NCBI GenBank assembly: GCA_030705955.1
Contig: JAUZPL010000003.1
Coordinates: 57,683-121,682, forward strand
Length of the DNA stretch: 64,000 nucleotides
Source of the DNA: Bacillota bacterium
GTDB taxonomy: Bacteria; Bacillota; Bacilli; Bacillales; Cytobacillaceae
Reading direction: 5' to 3'
Each line of letters opens with the position of its first letter. Within the stretch, counting starts at the first letter, position 1. A program made the translations under genes and the position numbers. Of the stretch, positions 1 to 10,501 are shown one piece after another. The notes beneath the pieces were generated by a model. The model had not been told where the DNA came from. It saw only the letters and a list, made by a program, of their open reading frames with translations, and searched no databases.

Positions 1-512
1 TCTACTATTCTTTCAATCTCTTTACGGGTATAAAAAAGGGTATCAACAACCGTATTCCCGTCATCTCTTCGTTCACTAGGTGTTCCAAAGTATAGACCGC
101 TTGTTAGCTCACGTACGATAAGTAAATCGCTGTCTTTTACAACTTCTTCTTTTAATGGAGAGGAATGTAATAGTTTCTTAAAACTTTTGATAGGTCTTAA
201 GTTTGCAAATAAATCGAGGGCTTTACGGATTCCAAGTAATCCCCGTTCTGGGCGTAAGTGAGAAGGATTTTGATCCCATTTCGGACCACCAACAGCACCG
301 AGTAAAACAGCATCAGCCTTTTTACATGCCTCAACAGTTGAATCTGGAAGAGGAGTACCGTATAGATCAATCGCTGTGCCGCCAATTTCATGAGTTTCGA
401 AGTGAAAGGTGTGATGAAATTCGTCAGCAATAGCATGTAATACCTCTTGTGCTGCCCCAATTACTTCTTTTCCGATGCCATCACCTGGCAGTAAGACAAT
501 CTGTTTTTCCAT
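1..512 (-). CDS. leuB: 3-isopropylmalate dehydrogenase, 3' end outside window
   Basis: LeuB oxidises and decarboxylates 3-isopropylmalate with NAD+ in leucine synthesis (cytoplasm). Reading the minus strand from the ATG at 512 gives an unbroken frame of about 170 residues to the window edge. It begins MEKQIVLLPGDGIGKEV, the family's N-terminal signature, and later contains GAVGGPKWD and LYFGTPSER, also typical. The family is about 360 residues, so roughly half is present. An A/G-rich ribosome site (ggggaaag) precedes the ATG. The gene lies 14 bp after leuA and is the last visible gene of the ilv-leu operon; leuC and leuD probably follow off the edge. Confidence 0.95.
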   Translation of the reverse strand, partial: MEKQIVLLPGDGIGKEVIGAAQEVLHAIADEFHHTFHFETHEIGGTAIDLYGTPLPDSTVEACKKADAVLLGAVGGPKWDQNPSHLRPERGLLGIRKALDLFANLRPIKSFKKLLHSSPLKEEVVKDSDLLIVRELTSGLYFGTPSERRDDGNTVVDTLFYTRKEIERIV

Positions 513-526
513 ATGGCTTTCCCCCT

Positions 527-2070
527 TTACAAATTGGCTGTTTCTTTTAAGTTTACTTTTTGATTAAAAAATAATCGGTTGACCGCATTCAAAAATGCTT
601 TTGCGGATGCCTCCAGAACATCCTGTGCAGATCCACGCCCATTGACAGGTGTTCCGTTGACGGTCATTTTAACATTGGCTTCAGCAAGTGCATCTCGCCC
701 TTGACCAATTGAGTTTAAATGAAAGTTGGTTAGATGGATTTCTTCTTTAATAAGTGCTTCCAATGTATTAAAGAGGGCTTCAACACTTCCCTTGCCAGTT
801 CGGGCTGTTTCCACTTTGATTCCTTCTGGTGTGGTCAATGCCACTGTTGCAGTAGGTAAATTGGCCGATCCATATTGTACTTGAAATGCTTGAAGTTCAT
901 ATTTTTTCACATCGCTAATATTAGTTTGAATATCTGTTAGGATCGTAAATAAATCTTCATCGGTTACCGTTTTCTTTTTATCAGTTAATTGTTTAAAGGA
1001 AGTGAAGGCTTCTAAAAGCTGATCTTCCGTAAATTCAAACCCTAATTGTTGAATTTTATCTTTAAAAGCATGCCGGCCTGAATGTTTTCCGAGTACTAAA
1101 TCATTTGACTGAATACCTACTAGTTCAGGGGTTATAATCTCATAGGTGGAAGCATGCTTTAACACACCATCCTGGTGAATTCCTGATTCATGGGCAAATG
1201 CATTTTTTCCTACAATCGCTTTGTTGGGGGAAATTACCATGCCCGTAAACCTGCTTACTAAATCACTTGTTCGTTTAATTTCTTTTAAAACGAGATTTGT
1301 TGTATATGGAAATTGATCGTTCCGAATAGTAAGACCAACTGCGAATTCTTCTAAAGCAGCGTTACCTGCCCGTTCACCAATCCCATTAATGGTTCCCTCG
1401 ACCTGAGTTGCTCCATTTTTGATTGCAGCAAGAGAATTGGCAACAGCTAATCCTAGATCATCGTGACAATGGGCAGATAGAATCACCTTATCAATATTTG
1501 GAACATTTGCTTTTACATATTGGAACATCCTGCCATATTCCTCTGGAGTAGAAAATCCAACTGTATCTGGAAGATTAATAACGGTTGCCCCTGCATCAAT
1601 GACCTTCTCAATAATTTTTACTAGAAAATCTAAATCGGACCTTGAGGCATCTTCAGCTGACCACTCTACTTGTGGAAACTTTTTTCTTGCATAGGAAACC
1701 ATGTTGATTGCCAGCTGTGTGACTTCCTCAGGAGACTTTTTAAGCTTATATGTCATGTGGATAGGGGAGGTAGCAAGAAAAATATGCAATCTTGGGTCAT
1801 GCCCCTCTTTTAATGCATCCCATGCTATATCAATATCTGATTTTGTCGCTCTGGCAAGCCCAGTAACAGAAGCATTTTTAATCGTTCGGGCAATGGCTCT
1901 TACTGATTCAAAATCCCCTTGGGAGGAAGCCGGAAATCCGGCTTCCATAATGTCTACGCCAAACCGCTCAAGTTGCCTGGCAATTTCCACTTTTTCAAGC
2001 TGATTTAAGTTCACACCAGGGGACTGCTCACCATCACGTAGCGTTGTATCAAAGATTTGAATATGAGACA

Positions 2071-2071
<1 letters not shown>
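527..2071 (-). CDS. leuA: 2-isopropylmalate synthase
   Basis: LeuA condenses acetyl-CoA with 2-oxoisovalerate, the first committed step of leucine synthesis. The 514-residue protein opens with [17 protein letters not shown], the metal/acyl-binding signature of the HMGL-like TIM barrel, and carries [13 protein letters not shown] with metal-ligand histidines. The C-terminal ~120 residues form the LeuA allosteric domain that usually binds leucine. Length is normal. The ATG overlaps the ilvC stop by one base (TAATG), indicating translational coupling inside the operon. Confidence 0.97.
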
Positions 2072-3099
<1,028 letters not shown>

Positions 3100-3116
3100 T
3101 CATCCCTTCGAAAAGT

Positions 3117-3638
3117 TTATTTTATTAGAGAATAAGAAGTTAACTCGGTTACATTTGGCTGGTGACCTCGTAAAAAGGCCGTTAGCCCAGTTCTGGCAAG
3201 CTCTTTAATACCATAGGGCCTAAGAAGCTCAATTATGGCATCGATTTTCTCCGGTTTCCCGGTTACTTGAACAGCTAAGCTGTCTTTGCTTACATCAATA
3301 ATCGTTGCTCTGAATGGATCAATCAGTCCATTGATTTCACTGCGAAGCTGGCTGCTGCTGGAAACTTTAATAAGAGCAAGTTCTCTGGAAACAATGGCTT
3401 TATCTGTGATATCAGAAACCTTTAAAACATCAATTTGTTTGTTTAATTGTTTTGTGACTTGTTCCAGTCTTTGCTCATCTTCAACCTCTACTACAAGGGT
3501 CATTTTTGAAATTCCTTCGGTTTCAGTAGCTCCAACGGAAATACTCTCAATATTGAATTGTCTTCTTTGCAATAGGCCAGTTATCCGATTTAAGACACCA
3601 CTATGATTCTGAACGGTGGCTGTTATTATTCTTTTCAT
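3117..3638 (-). CDS. ilvN: Acetolactate synthase small (regulatory) subunit
   Basis: This is the regulatory subunit of acetohydroxyacid synthase; it binds the large subunit and confers feedback inhibition by branched-chain amino acids. The 173-residue protein starts with an ACT domain ([19 protein letters not shown], residues 4-22) and has the usual C-terminal half ([20 protein letters not shown]). Its ATG overlaps the ilvB stop as ATGA, so the subunits are translationally coupled. B. subtilis calls this gene ilvH. Confidence 0.95.
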   Translation of the reverse strand: MKRIITATVQNHSGVLNRITGLLQRRQFNIESISVGATETEGISKMTLVVEVEDEQRLEQVTKQLNKQIDVLKVSDITDKAIVSRELALIKVSSSSQLRSEINGLIDPFRATIIDVSKDSLAVQVTGKPEKIDAIIELLRPYGIKELARTGLTAFLRGHQPNVTELTSYSLIK

Positions 3639-5359
3639 GGCTTTACTCCAATCATTTCATGAATTCCCTTTCCAGGGGCAATCATTGGATATACTTTTTC
3701 TTCCATTGGAATACGACAATCCATTAATATTGGACCCTCATAGGAAATAAATTCTGGAAGCATCGAGACAAGATCTTCTGTTGATTCAACTTTCATTCCA
3801 CGAATATGGTAGCTTTCTGCAAGTTTGACAAAATCGGGCTGGTTCGGGATTAAAGATTCTGAGTAACGATCCTTATAAAAGACCTCCTGCCATTGACGTA
3901 CCATTCCTAGTGCGCCATTATTCACAATAATGATCTTTACTGGAAGGTTCCTTTCTTGAATAACAGAGAGTTCTTGAAGGGTCATTTGAAATCCACCATC
4001 TCCAACAACTGCAACAACAGTTTGATCCGGTGCAGCTAGCTGGGCACCAATTGCTGCCGGAAATCCATATCCCATTGTTCCAAGACCACCCGAAGTAATC
4101 CATTGATGTGGTTTTAGGAATGGGAAGTACTGAGCCGTCCACATCTGATGCTGACCAACGTCTGTAGTGATAATGGCATCTCCTTTTGTAACCTTGAAAA
4201 GTGCTTGAATAAGCCATTGTGGAGAGACTTCCTTTCCGGAAGATTTATACCAAAGTGGGAACTTTTCCTTTCTATCCATGAGTGTAGTTAACCACTCTTG
4301 ATGGTTTGGTGATTCCTGCATTTGATTTTGCAGTTCAATTAAAGCCTCTTTAGCGTCAGCTACAATAGGAATGTGTGTCGTGATATTTTTGCCTATTTCA
4401 GCTGGATCGATATCAATATGAGAAACCTTTGCATTTGGCGCAAATTGTTTAATATTTCCTGTTAGGCGGTCATCAAATCGTGCTCCAAAATTTATGAGTA
4501 AATCACACTCATACAATGCCATATTTGCAGTGTAAGTACCGTGCATCCCGCCCATTCCTAGAAAGAGGGAATGATCACCTGGGAAACTGCCCAATCCTAG
4601 GAGGGTGTTTACAACAGGAAGATTATGTTTTACAGAAAAATCAGTCAATTCTTTAGAAGCTTTCGCATGCAAAATGCCGGCTCCAGCAAGAATGACAGGT
4701 TTCTTAGCCTTAGTAAGTGATTCTGCAAGCTTCTTAATTTGCAGTGGGTTTGGCTTTGTTGTTGGCTGGTAACCGGGTAAAACAAAATCTACTTCACTTG
4801 TTTCTTCATATGAAATTTGTTGTGAAATATCCTTTGGAATATCAATAAGGACAGGTCCAGGTCGTCCTGTTGATGCAATATGGAATGCTTCCTTTACAAT
4901 CCTTGGCAAGTCGGAAAGAGATTGAACTTGATAATTATGCTTCGTAATTGGTGTAGTGATGGCCATGACATCTGCTTCTTGAAAGGCATCTGTTCCAATT
5001 ACACTTCTTGAAACCTGTCCCGTAAAGACAACCAGTGGTAAAGAATCCATCATTGCATCTAAAATTCCAGTGACAAGGTTGGTAGCACCTGGCCCAGAAG
5101 TAGCAATGACAACCCCTGGTTTTCCTGTAATTCTTGCATATCCTTCAGCAGCATGGATGGAGCCTTGCTCATGACGAAAAAGAATATGCTTAATTCGATT
5201 CTTTGCTCGATAGATAGAGTCATAGATAGGTAAGACAGCTCCACCTGGATACCCAAATAGGGTATCAACTCCTTCATTAACAAGTAGATCAATGAGAAGG
5301 TCTGCACCTGTTTTTGGTGCTGTACTTGCCTGAAATTCCAATTTCGCTTCAACTGTCAC
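3635..5359 (-). CDS. ilvB: Acetolactate synthase large (catalytic) subunit
   Basis: This ThDP-dependent enzyme makes acetolactate from two pyruvates or acetohydroxybutyrate from pyruvate and 2-oxobutyrate. The N-terminal ThDP glutamate lies in [16 protein letters not shown], and the ThDP/Mg site is VGDGGFQMT followed by [12 protein letters not shown] chose the GTG at 5359 (MTVEAKLEF, 574 residues) because an AGGAGGGG ribosome site sits 6-8 bases before it. A longer in-frame TTG at 5401 would overlap that site. The preceding 430 bp hold a T-box leader. Confidence 0.96.
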   Translation of the reverse strand: MTVEAKLEFQASTAPKTGADLLIDLLVNEGVDTLFGYPGGAVLPIYDSIYRAKNRIKHILFRHEQGSIHAAEGYARITGKPGVVIATSGPGATNLVTGILDAMMDSLPLVVFTGQVSRSVIGTDAFQEADVMAITTPITKHNYQVQSLSDLPRIVKEAFHIASTGRPGPVLIDIPKDISQQISYEETSEVDFVLPGYQPTTKPNPLQIKKLAESLTKAKKPVILAGAGILHAKASKELTDFSVKHNLPVVNTLLGLGSFPGDHSLFLGMGGMHGTYTANMALYECDLLINFGARFDDRLTGNIKQFAPNAKVSHIDIDPAEIGKNITTHIPIVADAKEALIELQNQMQESPNHQEWLTTLMDRKEKFPLWYKSSGKEVSPQWLIQALFKVTKGDAIITTDVGQHQMWTAQYFPFLKPHQWITSGGLGTMGYGFPAAIGAQLAAPDQTVVAVVGDGGFQMTLQELSVIQERNLPVKIIIVNNGALGMVRQWQEVFYKDRYSESLIPNQPDFVKLAESYHIRGMKVESTEDLVSMLPEFISYEGPILMDCRIPMEEKVYPMIAPGKGIHEMIGVKP

Positions 5360-5464
5360 GTTATAACCCCTCCTAATGGAATATTTTTGTAAGCTTAGCA
5401 AAGAGCTATGCTGTAGTGAATAAAGTTGGTTCAGTTACTTTAGAAAGAGATTTTTCTCTCCCTT

Positions 5465-5546
5465 TCAAAAGAGAAAAGACCTTTCTCGTCCGAATAAACT
5501 ACTAGTAATTAGCAGGATAATCGGGGAGAAAAGGTCTTTCCTTTTC
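5465..5546 (-). terminator. T-box-controlled intrinsic terminator
   Basis: On the minus strand the arm at 5524-5546 (GGAAAGACCTTTTCTC core) pairs with GAGAAAGGTCTTTTCTC at 5471-5487, followed by TTTT. The 5' arm overlaps the T-box sequence region, as expected for mutually exclusive terminator and antiterminator folds. Confidence 0.85.
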
Positions 5547-5785
5547 ACGGTACCACCCGGTTTCTACAGTATTCTCACAAATACTGCCTCATGAAGCGTT
5601 CAAAAATAAATGCTTCTTTTGATAACAGGTATCCGAAAATGAATACCTGGCTAAGCCTAGTAGGGTAGAGACCGTTTCAGCCTAACACTCAGGGATGATG
5701 TCAGAATAAGTTGTAATGCCGGGCTTCCAGCAACCCCGGCTCTCTGTGAATACAATGACCTTATTCCTTTATTCCCGTCAACGAT
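5465..5785 (-). promoter_or_regulatory. T-box riboswitch in front of ilvB
   Basis: T-box leaders sense uncharged tRNA and prevent termination. The diagnostic T-box sequence GGGTGGTACCGTG is at 5546-5558 (minus strand). Stem I is visible: GGGA (5773-5776) pairs with TCCC (5692-5695), and GAATAAG (5760-5766) with CTTATTC (5704-5710). The specifier loop between them has the 3' side TGACATCA, so the codon read is probably AUC (Ile, 5697-5699). An apical GGGTTGCTGG...CCCGGC element and a terminator follow. It begins only about 10 bp after the ilvD stop, so it regulates within the operon or from a promoter inside ilvD's end. Confidence 0.93.
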
Positions 5786-5793
5786 TTTTTGTA

Positions 5794-7461
5794 TTATATT
5801 TTCATAACCCCGCCAGTATTGGCGCTAGTAACAAGTTTAGAGTATTTTGCTAGATATCCAGATTTTATTTTTGGCTCTGGCTTTTTCCAAAGTTTGCGTC
5901 GTTCTTCTAAGATTTCTTGATCTACAAGTAGTTCAATTGAACGAGTTTCTAAGTCAATTAGTATAGAATCCCCATTTTCTACTAAAGCAATTGGACCGCC
6001 TTCGGCTGCTTCGGGAGAAATGTGTCCGACTGAAATTCCACGACTAGCACCTGAGAAACGACCATCCGTTATTAAAGCAACTTCCTTATCGAGGCCACGT
6101 CCAGCAATCGCAGAGGTTGGTGCGAGCATTTCTGGCATTCCCGGACCGCCTTTTGGCCCCTCATAACGAATGACTACCACATGTCCGGCTTGAACGGTAC
6201 CATTATTGATTCCTTCTTGTGCCTCGTCTTGAGATTCAAATATAATTGCTTTGCCTAGGAATCTCTTAATAGAGGGGTCTACTGCGCCAACCTTAATGAC
6301 ACTTCCATCTGGAGCAATATTTCCAAATAAAATAGATAATCCACCAACAGGACTGTATGGGTTTTCGATACTGCGAATAACTCTCTCATCTAGAATTTTT
6401 GCTTCTTTGACATTCTCATCAATCGTTTTACCTGTTATCGTAATATAGTTTTTGTTTATTAAACCATCTATTTTGCAAAGCTCATTGATAATGGCGCTAA
6501 CTCCGCCGGCACGATGTAAATCTGTCATAGAATAATCAGAGGCAGGTGCAATTTTTGCTAAATAGGGAACCTTCTCTGCAATTCGATTAATTTCCTGTAA
6601 ATCGTATTCTATTCCAGCTTCATGGGCGATGGCTAATGTATGAAGCACTGTATTCGTTGATCCACCCATGGCCATATCAAGTGCAAAGGCATTGTCAAAT
6701 GCTTCTTTTGTTAACATATCTCTAGGACGTATATCATTTTTTATTAATTCCATTAAATGTTTTGCAGCTTTATAAATGAGTTCATATCTTTCCTCAGATG
6801 TAGCTACAATGGTTCCATTTCCGGGAACGGACAGTCCAAGCATTTCCATCAAACAGTTCATTGAGTTAGCAGTAAACATCCCAGAACAGGATCCACATGT
6901 CGGGCATGCTAATGTTTCCAGCTCAAGTAATTCTGATTGATTAATAGAACCTTGGGTAAAAGCACCAACACCTTCAAAAACAGATTGAAGGGAAAGATTT
7001 TTTCCGCTGGAGGAAACACCTGCCTCCATGGGACCGCCGGAGACGAAGACAGAAGGAACATTTGTCCTTGCGGCAGCCATCAACATTCCTGGAGTAATTT
7101 TGTCACAGTTTGGAATATAGAAAACACCATCAAACCAATGGGCGTTAATAACTGTTTCGGCACTGTCTGCAATGATTTCACGGCTTGGAAGGGAATAACG
7201 CATCCCAATATGTCCCATTGCAATTCCATCATCTACACCAATCGTATTAAATTCAAAAGGAATCCCGCCTGCTTCCCGTATGGCCTCTTTTACAATTGCG
7301 CCAAAAAGATTAAGGTGCTTATGTCCTGGTATGATATCAATGTAGGAATTACATACACCGATAAATGGTTTATCAAGGTCACTCGTTTTTACCCCTGTTG
7401 CATATAAAAGGCTGCGGTGGGGTGCACGGTCATACCCTTTTTTTATCATGTCACTTCGCAT
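5794..7461 (-). CDS. ilvD: Dihydroxy-acid dehydratase
   Basis: IlvD dehydrates 2,3-dihydroxy acids to 2-oxo acids, the third common step of branched-chain amino acid synthesis, using an Fe-S cluster. Cluster cysteines are visible in [10 protein letters not shown] and [19 protein letters not shown]. The C-terminal catalytic segment [24 protein letters not shown] is present. Length (555) is normal. It follows ilvE by 9 bp and is separated from ilvB only by the T-box, so transcripts from ilvE-ilvD must pass the T-box terminator to reach ilvB. Confidence 0.97.
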   Translation of the reverse strand: MRSDMIKKGYDRAPHRSLLYATGVKTSDLDKPFIGVCNSYIDIIPGHKHLNLFGAIVKEAIREAGGIPFEFNTIGVDDGIAMGHIGMRYSLPSREIIADSAETVINAHWFDGVFYIPNCDKITPGMLMAAARTNVPSVFVSGGPMEAGVSSSGKNLSLQSVFEGVGAFTQGSINQSELLELETLACPTCGSCSGMFTANSMNCLMEMLGLSVPGNGTIVATSEERYELIYKAAKHLMELIKNDIRPRDMLTKEAFDNAFALDMAMGGSTNTVLHTLAIAHEAGIEYDLQEINRIAEKVPYLAKIAPASDYSMTDLHRAGGVSAIINELCKIDGLINKNYITITGKTIDENVKEAKILDERVIRSIENPYSPVGGLSILFGNIAPDGSVIKVGAVDPSIKRFLGKAIIFESQDEAQEGINNGTVQAGHVVVIRYEGPKGGPGMPEMLAPTSAIAGRGLDKEVALITDGRFSGASRGISVGHISPEAAEGGPIALVENGDSILIDLETRSIELLVDQEILEERRKLWKKPEPKIKSGYLAKYSKLVTSANTGGVMKI

Positions 7462-7470
7462 GGGGACCTC

Positions 7471-8382
7471 CTAGTTTAAAACCGGATGGCTCACATGTTC
7501 TTTATAGCATTGAACTCCATCGGTTTGTACTAAATGTCTAAATTCTTCTAACAAGTGATTAGTAACATTTCCAGGCTTACTATCACCGATCTTTCTCCCA
7601 TCCACATCGATTACTGCAATTACCTCAACAGCTGTTCCTGTTAAAAATACCTCATCTGCTGTATAGACATCGTGTCTGGTGAAAGGAGTTTGCCTTATGT
7701 CATACCCATTTTTCTCCGCTACCTCAATAATAGCGTTTCGAGTTATTCCTTCTAATGCCCCTAAATATACAGGAGGGGTATAAATGACTCCATTTTTTAC
7801 AATGAAAATATTATCTGCTGATCCTTCTGTTACATATCCCTCATCATTCATCATTAATGCTTCATCAACACCTGCCTGGTTCGCTTCCAGCTTTACAAGG
7901 ATATTGTTTAAATAATTTAATGATTTGATCTGTGGGCTAAGAACATCTGGACGATTCCTTCGGGTCGCGACAGATGCAATTTTAATTCCTCTATCGTAAA
8001 ATTCTTTAGGATACATAGATAATTCTTCGGCTATCACAATCACTCGAGGTTTTGAGCAAGAAGAAGGATCAAGACCAAGATTGCCAACTCCCCTTGATAC
8101 AACTACCCGTATATAAGCACTATGCAGTTCATTCTTTCTAATTGTCTCAACAATATGCTGCTCCATTTCCTCTTTTGTGTAAGGAATTTGTAGCATAATG
8201 GATTGGGCTGATTCATAAAGCCTCTTAAGGTGAGCATCTAACTTGAATACATTTCCGTTATAGACTCGAATACCTTCAAAAACTCCGTCGCCATATAATA
8301 AGCCATGATCATAAACGGAAACAACTGCCTCTTCTTTCTTGACATATTCACCGCCAAGAAAAATCCATTGACTACCCAACAT
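7471..8382 (-). CDS. ilvE: Branched-chain amino acid aminotransferase
   Basis: IlvE is a class IV PLP aminotransferase that swaps the amino group between glutamate and branched-chain 2-oxo acids. The PLP lysine is in SPQIKSLNYLNNILVKLEA and the cofactor-binding loop is EGSADNIFIV; DGVFEGIRVYNG near the N-terminus is typical. I start it at the ATG at 8382 (303 residues) because GGGAG lies 5 bases upstream; a GTG two codons earlier would overlap that site. It is first in the operon, behind a good sigma-A promoter. Confidence 0.95.
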   Translation of the reverse strand: MLGSQWIFLGGEYVKKEEAVVSVYDHGLLYGDGVFEGIRVYNGNVFKLDAHLKRLYESAQSIMLQIPYTKEEMEQHIVETIRKNELHSAYIRVVVSRGVGNLGLDPSSCSKPRVIVIAEELSMYPKEFYDRGIKIASVATRRNRPDVLSPQIKSLNYLNNILVKLEANQAGVDEALMMNDEGYVTEGSADNIFIVKNGVIYTPPVYLGALEGITRNAIIEVAEKNGYDIRQTPFTRHDVYTADEVFLTGTAVEVIAVIDVDGRKIGDSKPGNVTNHLLEEFRHLVQTDGVQCYKEHVSHPVLN

Positions 8383-8556
8383 AACCACTCCCTTTAGTGA
8401 TAAACCGCTTTAAATGATTAAAAATAAACTCTAAAAAAATAACAACTTACTAATGGTCCTTATACTTTGTAAGTCCCATGTTCCTTAAAAGAAATACTTA
8501 GTTTTAAAAATTATTTTTTATTGCTGCTATCCGACAAGTTTTCTTTATTGTCGTTA

Positions 8557-8585
8557 ATCATACAACCATTCGAAAAGTCGGTCAA
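8557..8585 (-). promoter_or_regulatory. Sigma-A-type promoter of the ilv-leu operon
   Basis: Reading the minus strand, TTGACC (8580-8585) is followed after exactly 17 bp by TATGAT (8557-8562). The predicted start leaves an AT-rich leader of about 160 nt before ilvE with no clear attenuator or T-box. The rest of the 8383-8747 gap shows nothing else convincing. Confidence 0.8.
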
Positions 8586-8747
8586 CACTAAATTCTGACT
8601 ATTCAAAACAATCAAAATATGTGTATGCGTTTACATTGTTGTCACTATAAGGAAAAACAGGGAAAAATTTTTTTTAGATTTAATAAATTTTAAAAGAGAT
8701 GGATAGGAGTGTGTATAAGAGAGGGAGGTAGGGGGCTTCTAATTTAC

Positions 8748-9461
8748 CTATTTTAATTTAGCAAGATACTCATAAATTTCAAGTAAGCTTCCAAAACCTA
8801 ATAATATTGCTTTATTCATATAAAGACTCCAAATACGGGCAGTCATTTGAGCATCCCCAAGGGCATTATGGCGGTTTTCAATTTTTATACCAAGCTGGTT
8901 GCAAATATCATCTAGGGGTTGACTTTTCGTTGTTGTGTTTTGAAGAAATGCTAAAAAGGATGTGTCAATAATCCTTTGTTGGAACCCAATCCGCATTGTA
9001 TCCCGGGACATTTTTTGCATAAATGATCTTTCGTGCTGAGAATGATGGGCAACAAGGATTCGTGTATTCGTATATTTTAAAAATTGAATGAATACATCTT
9101 TAGCTTCTGGGGCAGTTTTTAATTGATTTTCTTGAATGTTCGTAAGTAACGATATTTCCTTTGATAGGGGCAATTCTGATTTTACAAGAGAATAAAAATA
9201 ATCATCTTCTATTTTATCACCTGTCATTTTAACAGCTCCAATAGAAAGGATATGGTCACCTTTTTCTGGATAAAAGCCAGTCGTCTCTAAATCGAATACA
9301 ACTGTTTTTAAGTCCTTTAAAGGAATTTCTAAACTCTTATTTTCTTTACTATCTTTTTGTAGCTGTCTTAGAAAGGAGATATGCTGCTTATTTGATTGAT
9401 CTTGAATGCCTGCATAAATATTTGACCTTAGTTTTGAGATTTGTTTAAAAAATTGAATCAT
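8748..9461 (-). CDS. DnaQ-like DEDDh 3'-5' exonuclease
   Basis: The ~150-residue C-terminal half is an exonuclease domain of the DnaQ/DEDD superfamily: Exo I is VVFDLETTGFYP, and the Exo III DEDDh block is NRHNALGDAQMTARIW with His and Asp. An N-terminal ~60-residue basic region (FFKQISKLRSN) is of unknown role. I chose the ATG at 9461 (237 residues; GGGG 9 bases upstream) over a GTG at 9488 that lacks a site. It overlaps or abuts the DUF294 gene, and such pairs are known in other bacteria, so the two probably act together. Substrate (DNA or RNA) is unknown. Confidence 0.8.
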   Translation of the reverse strand: MIQFFKQISKLRSNIYAGIQDQSNKQHISFLRQLQKDSKENKSLEIPLKDLKTVVFDLETTGFYPEKGDHILSIGAVKMTGDKIEDDYFYSLVKSELPLSKEISLLTNIQENQLKTAPEAKDVFIQFLKYTNTRILVAHHSQHERSFMQKMSRDTMRIGFQQRIIDTSFLAFLQNTTTKSQPLDDICNQLGIKIENRHNALGDAQMTARIWSLYMNKAILLGFGSLLEIYEYLAKLK

Positions 9462-9477
9462 ATCTTGCATCCCCAAA

Positions 9478-10434
9478 TCAGTCACCACTTTCTATTACTC
9501 TCTGTACATATTGATTTAGAAGTATCCCATTCTTTATAATTTTCTTTATCTCCTTTTTACATTCATCAGTAATAAAATTCACAGGTAAATAATGTCCTGA
9601 TTTATAATTGGTATGGCTGGAAAATGAAAGCCGAAAATCTAGTAATTTTATAAAATAATTTGTAAATGATTTTCGATTTGGATTTTCCAAATTCATAAGC
9701 CTTGAAATGGTGGAGGTCGCAAGGTTTTTTTCCTTGATTGCTAGGCATTTGGCAGCATTCACATAGGGGAAAAAAGCTGTGTCTTTTATATTAAGCATCT
9801 CAGAATATTCACCATGTGTTTCAACTAGTAATTGACCAAAAATACCAACGCCCCGTTTTATACTCATAGTATTGCTTACTATTCCTGAAAGGAGCCTTTC
9901 TGTATGAACAGAATGGTAAACATAATTTTTTAAGTCATTCATATAACTGCTTACTCCGTAAAGAGATCTTCCATCAATAAAAATTAATAAATTTCGTATA
10001 GATTTCCAAGATGCTTCATGAATCCAACAAGATAATTGCTCATTCCACTCTGAGAGGGAATTGCACCAAAGGGGGTTATTAGCCATTACACCTCCATCAC
10101 AATATTCATATCCAATTTGATAGAGTCCATCTGAGATTTCTTTTCCAAGAAGTAAAAAGTATGATTTCACACGATCATGATGACCATTATAGATAATTCC
10201 ATGATCCTGATCACTCCAAATGGATTGTTCAAAACGACCGGCACTTCCCATTACAAAAAAAGTAAAAGGGGACGGAAGGGGGCCGTATGAATCAATAGTT
10301 TTCTTTATAGCAAGATTTACGACAGCTTTCACCGTTTCATCATGCAATGTATTAAGTTGAGAATGGTTGAAGAACACTTGATGTACCTTAGCATCCCTTG
10401 TTTTCTTTATTTCGGTGTAAGTGCTGTAGTTCAT
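9478..10434 (-). CDS. DUF294-type putative nucleotidyltransferase
   Basis: Residues ~55-85 hold GSAGRFEQSIWSDQDHGIIY, the GS...R.E...SD.D motif of Pol-beta-type nucleotidyltransferases found in DUF294 and GlnD proteins. The C-terminal half matches the usual DUF294_C helical region (LMNLENPNRKSFTNYFIKLLDF). The cNMP-binding and CBS domains that often precede this unit are absent. The ATG has a GGGGG site upstream. It lies 67 bp after the ammonium channel and feeds directly into the exonuclease gene. Because GlnD-type transferases modify PII proteins, a role in nitrogen signalling is possible but is only inference. Confidence 0.75.
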   Translation of the reverse strand: MNYSTYTEIKKTRDAKVHQVFFNHSQLNTLHDETVKAVVNLAIKKTIDSYGPLPSPFTFFVMGSAGRFEQSIWSDQDHGIIYNGHHDRVKSYFLLLGKEISDGLYQIGYEYCDGGVMANNPLWCNSLSEWNEQLSCWIHEASWKSIRNLLIFIDGRSLYGVSSYMNDLKNYVYHSVHTERLLSGIVSNTMSIKRGVGIFGQLLVETHGEYSEMLNIKDTAFFPYVNAAKCLAIKEKNLATSTISRLMNLENPNRKSFTNYFIKLLDFRLSFSSHTNYKSGHYLPVNFITDECKKEIKKIIKNGILLNQYVQRVIESGD

Positions 10435-10501
10435 TTAGTTTAGGCCCCCTTCCATTTTTTTTAAAAGGGCGATCATGCTTTAATAAGGACCGCTTAATCT
10501 T

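Noticed and set aside
5359..5401. Longer IlvB starting at TTG 5401
   Set aside because: It would translate through the strong AGGAGGGG site that serves the GTG at 5359.
8580..8605. CodY box upstream of the ilv promoter
   Set aside because: AATAGTCAGAATTTA matches AATTTTCWGAAAATT at only 10 of 15 positions; too weak to call, although CodY control would be expected.
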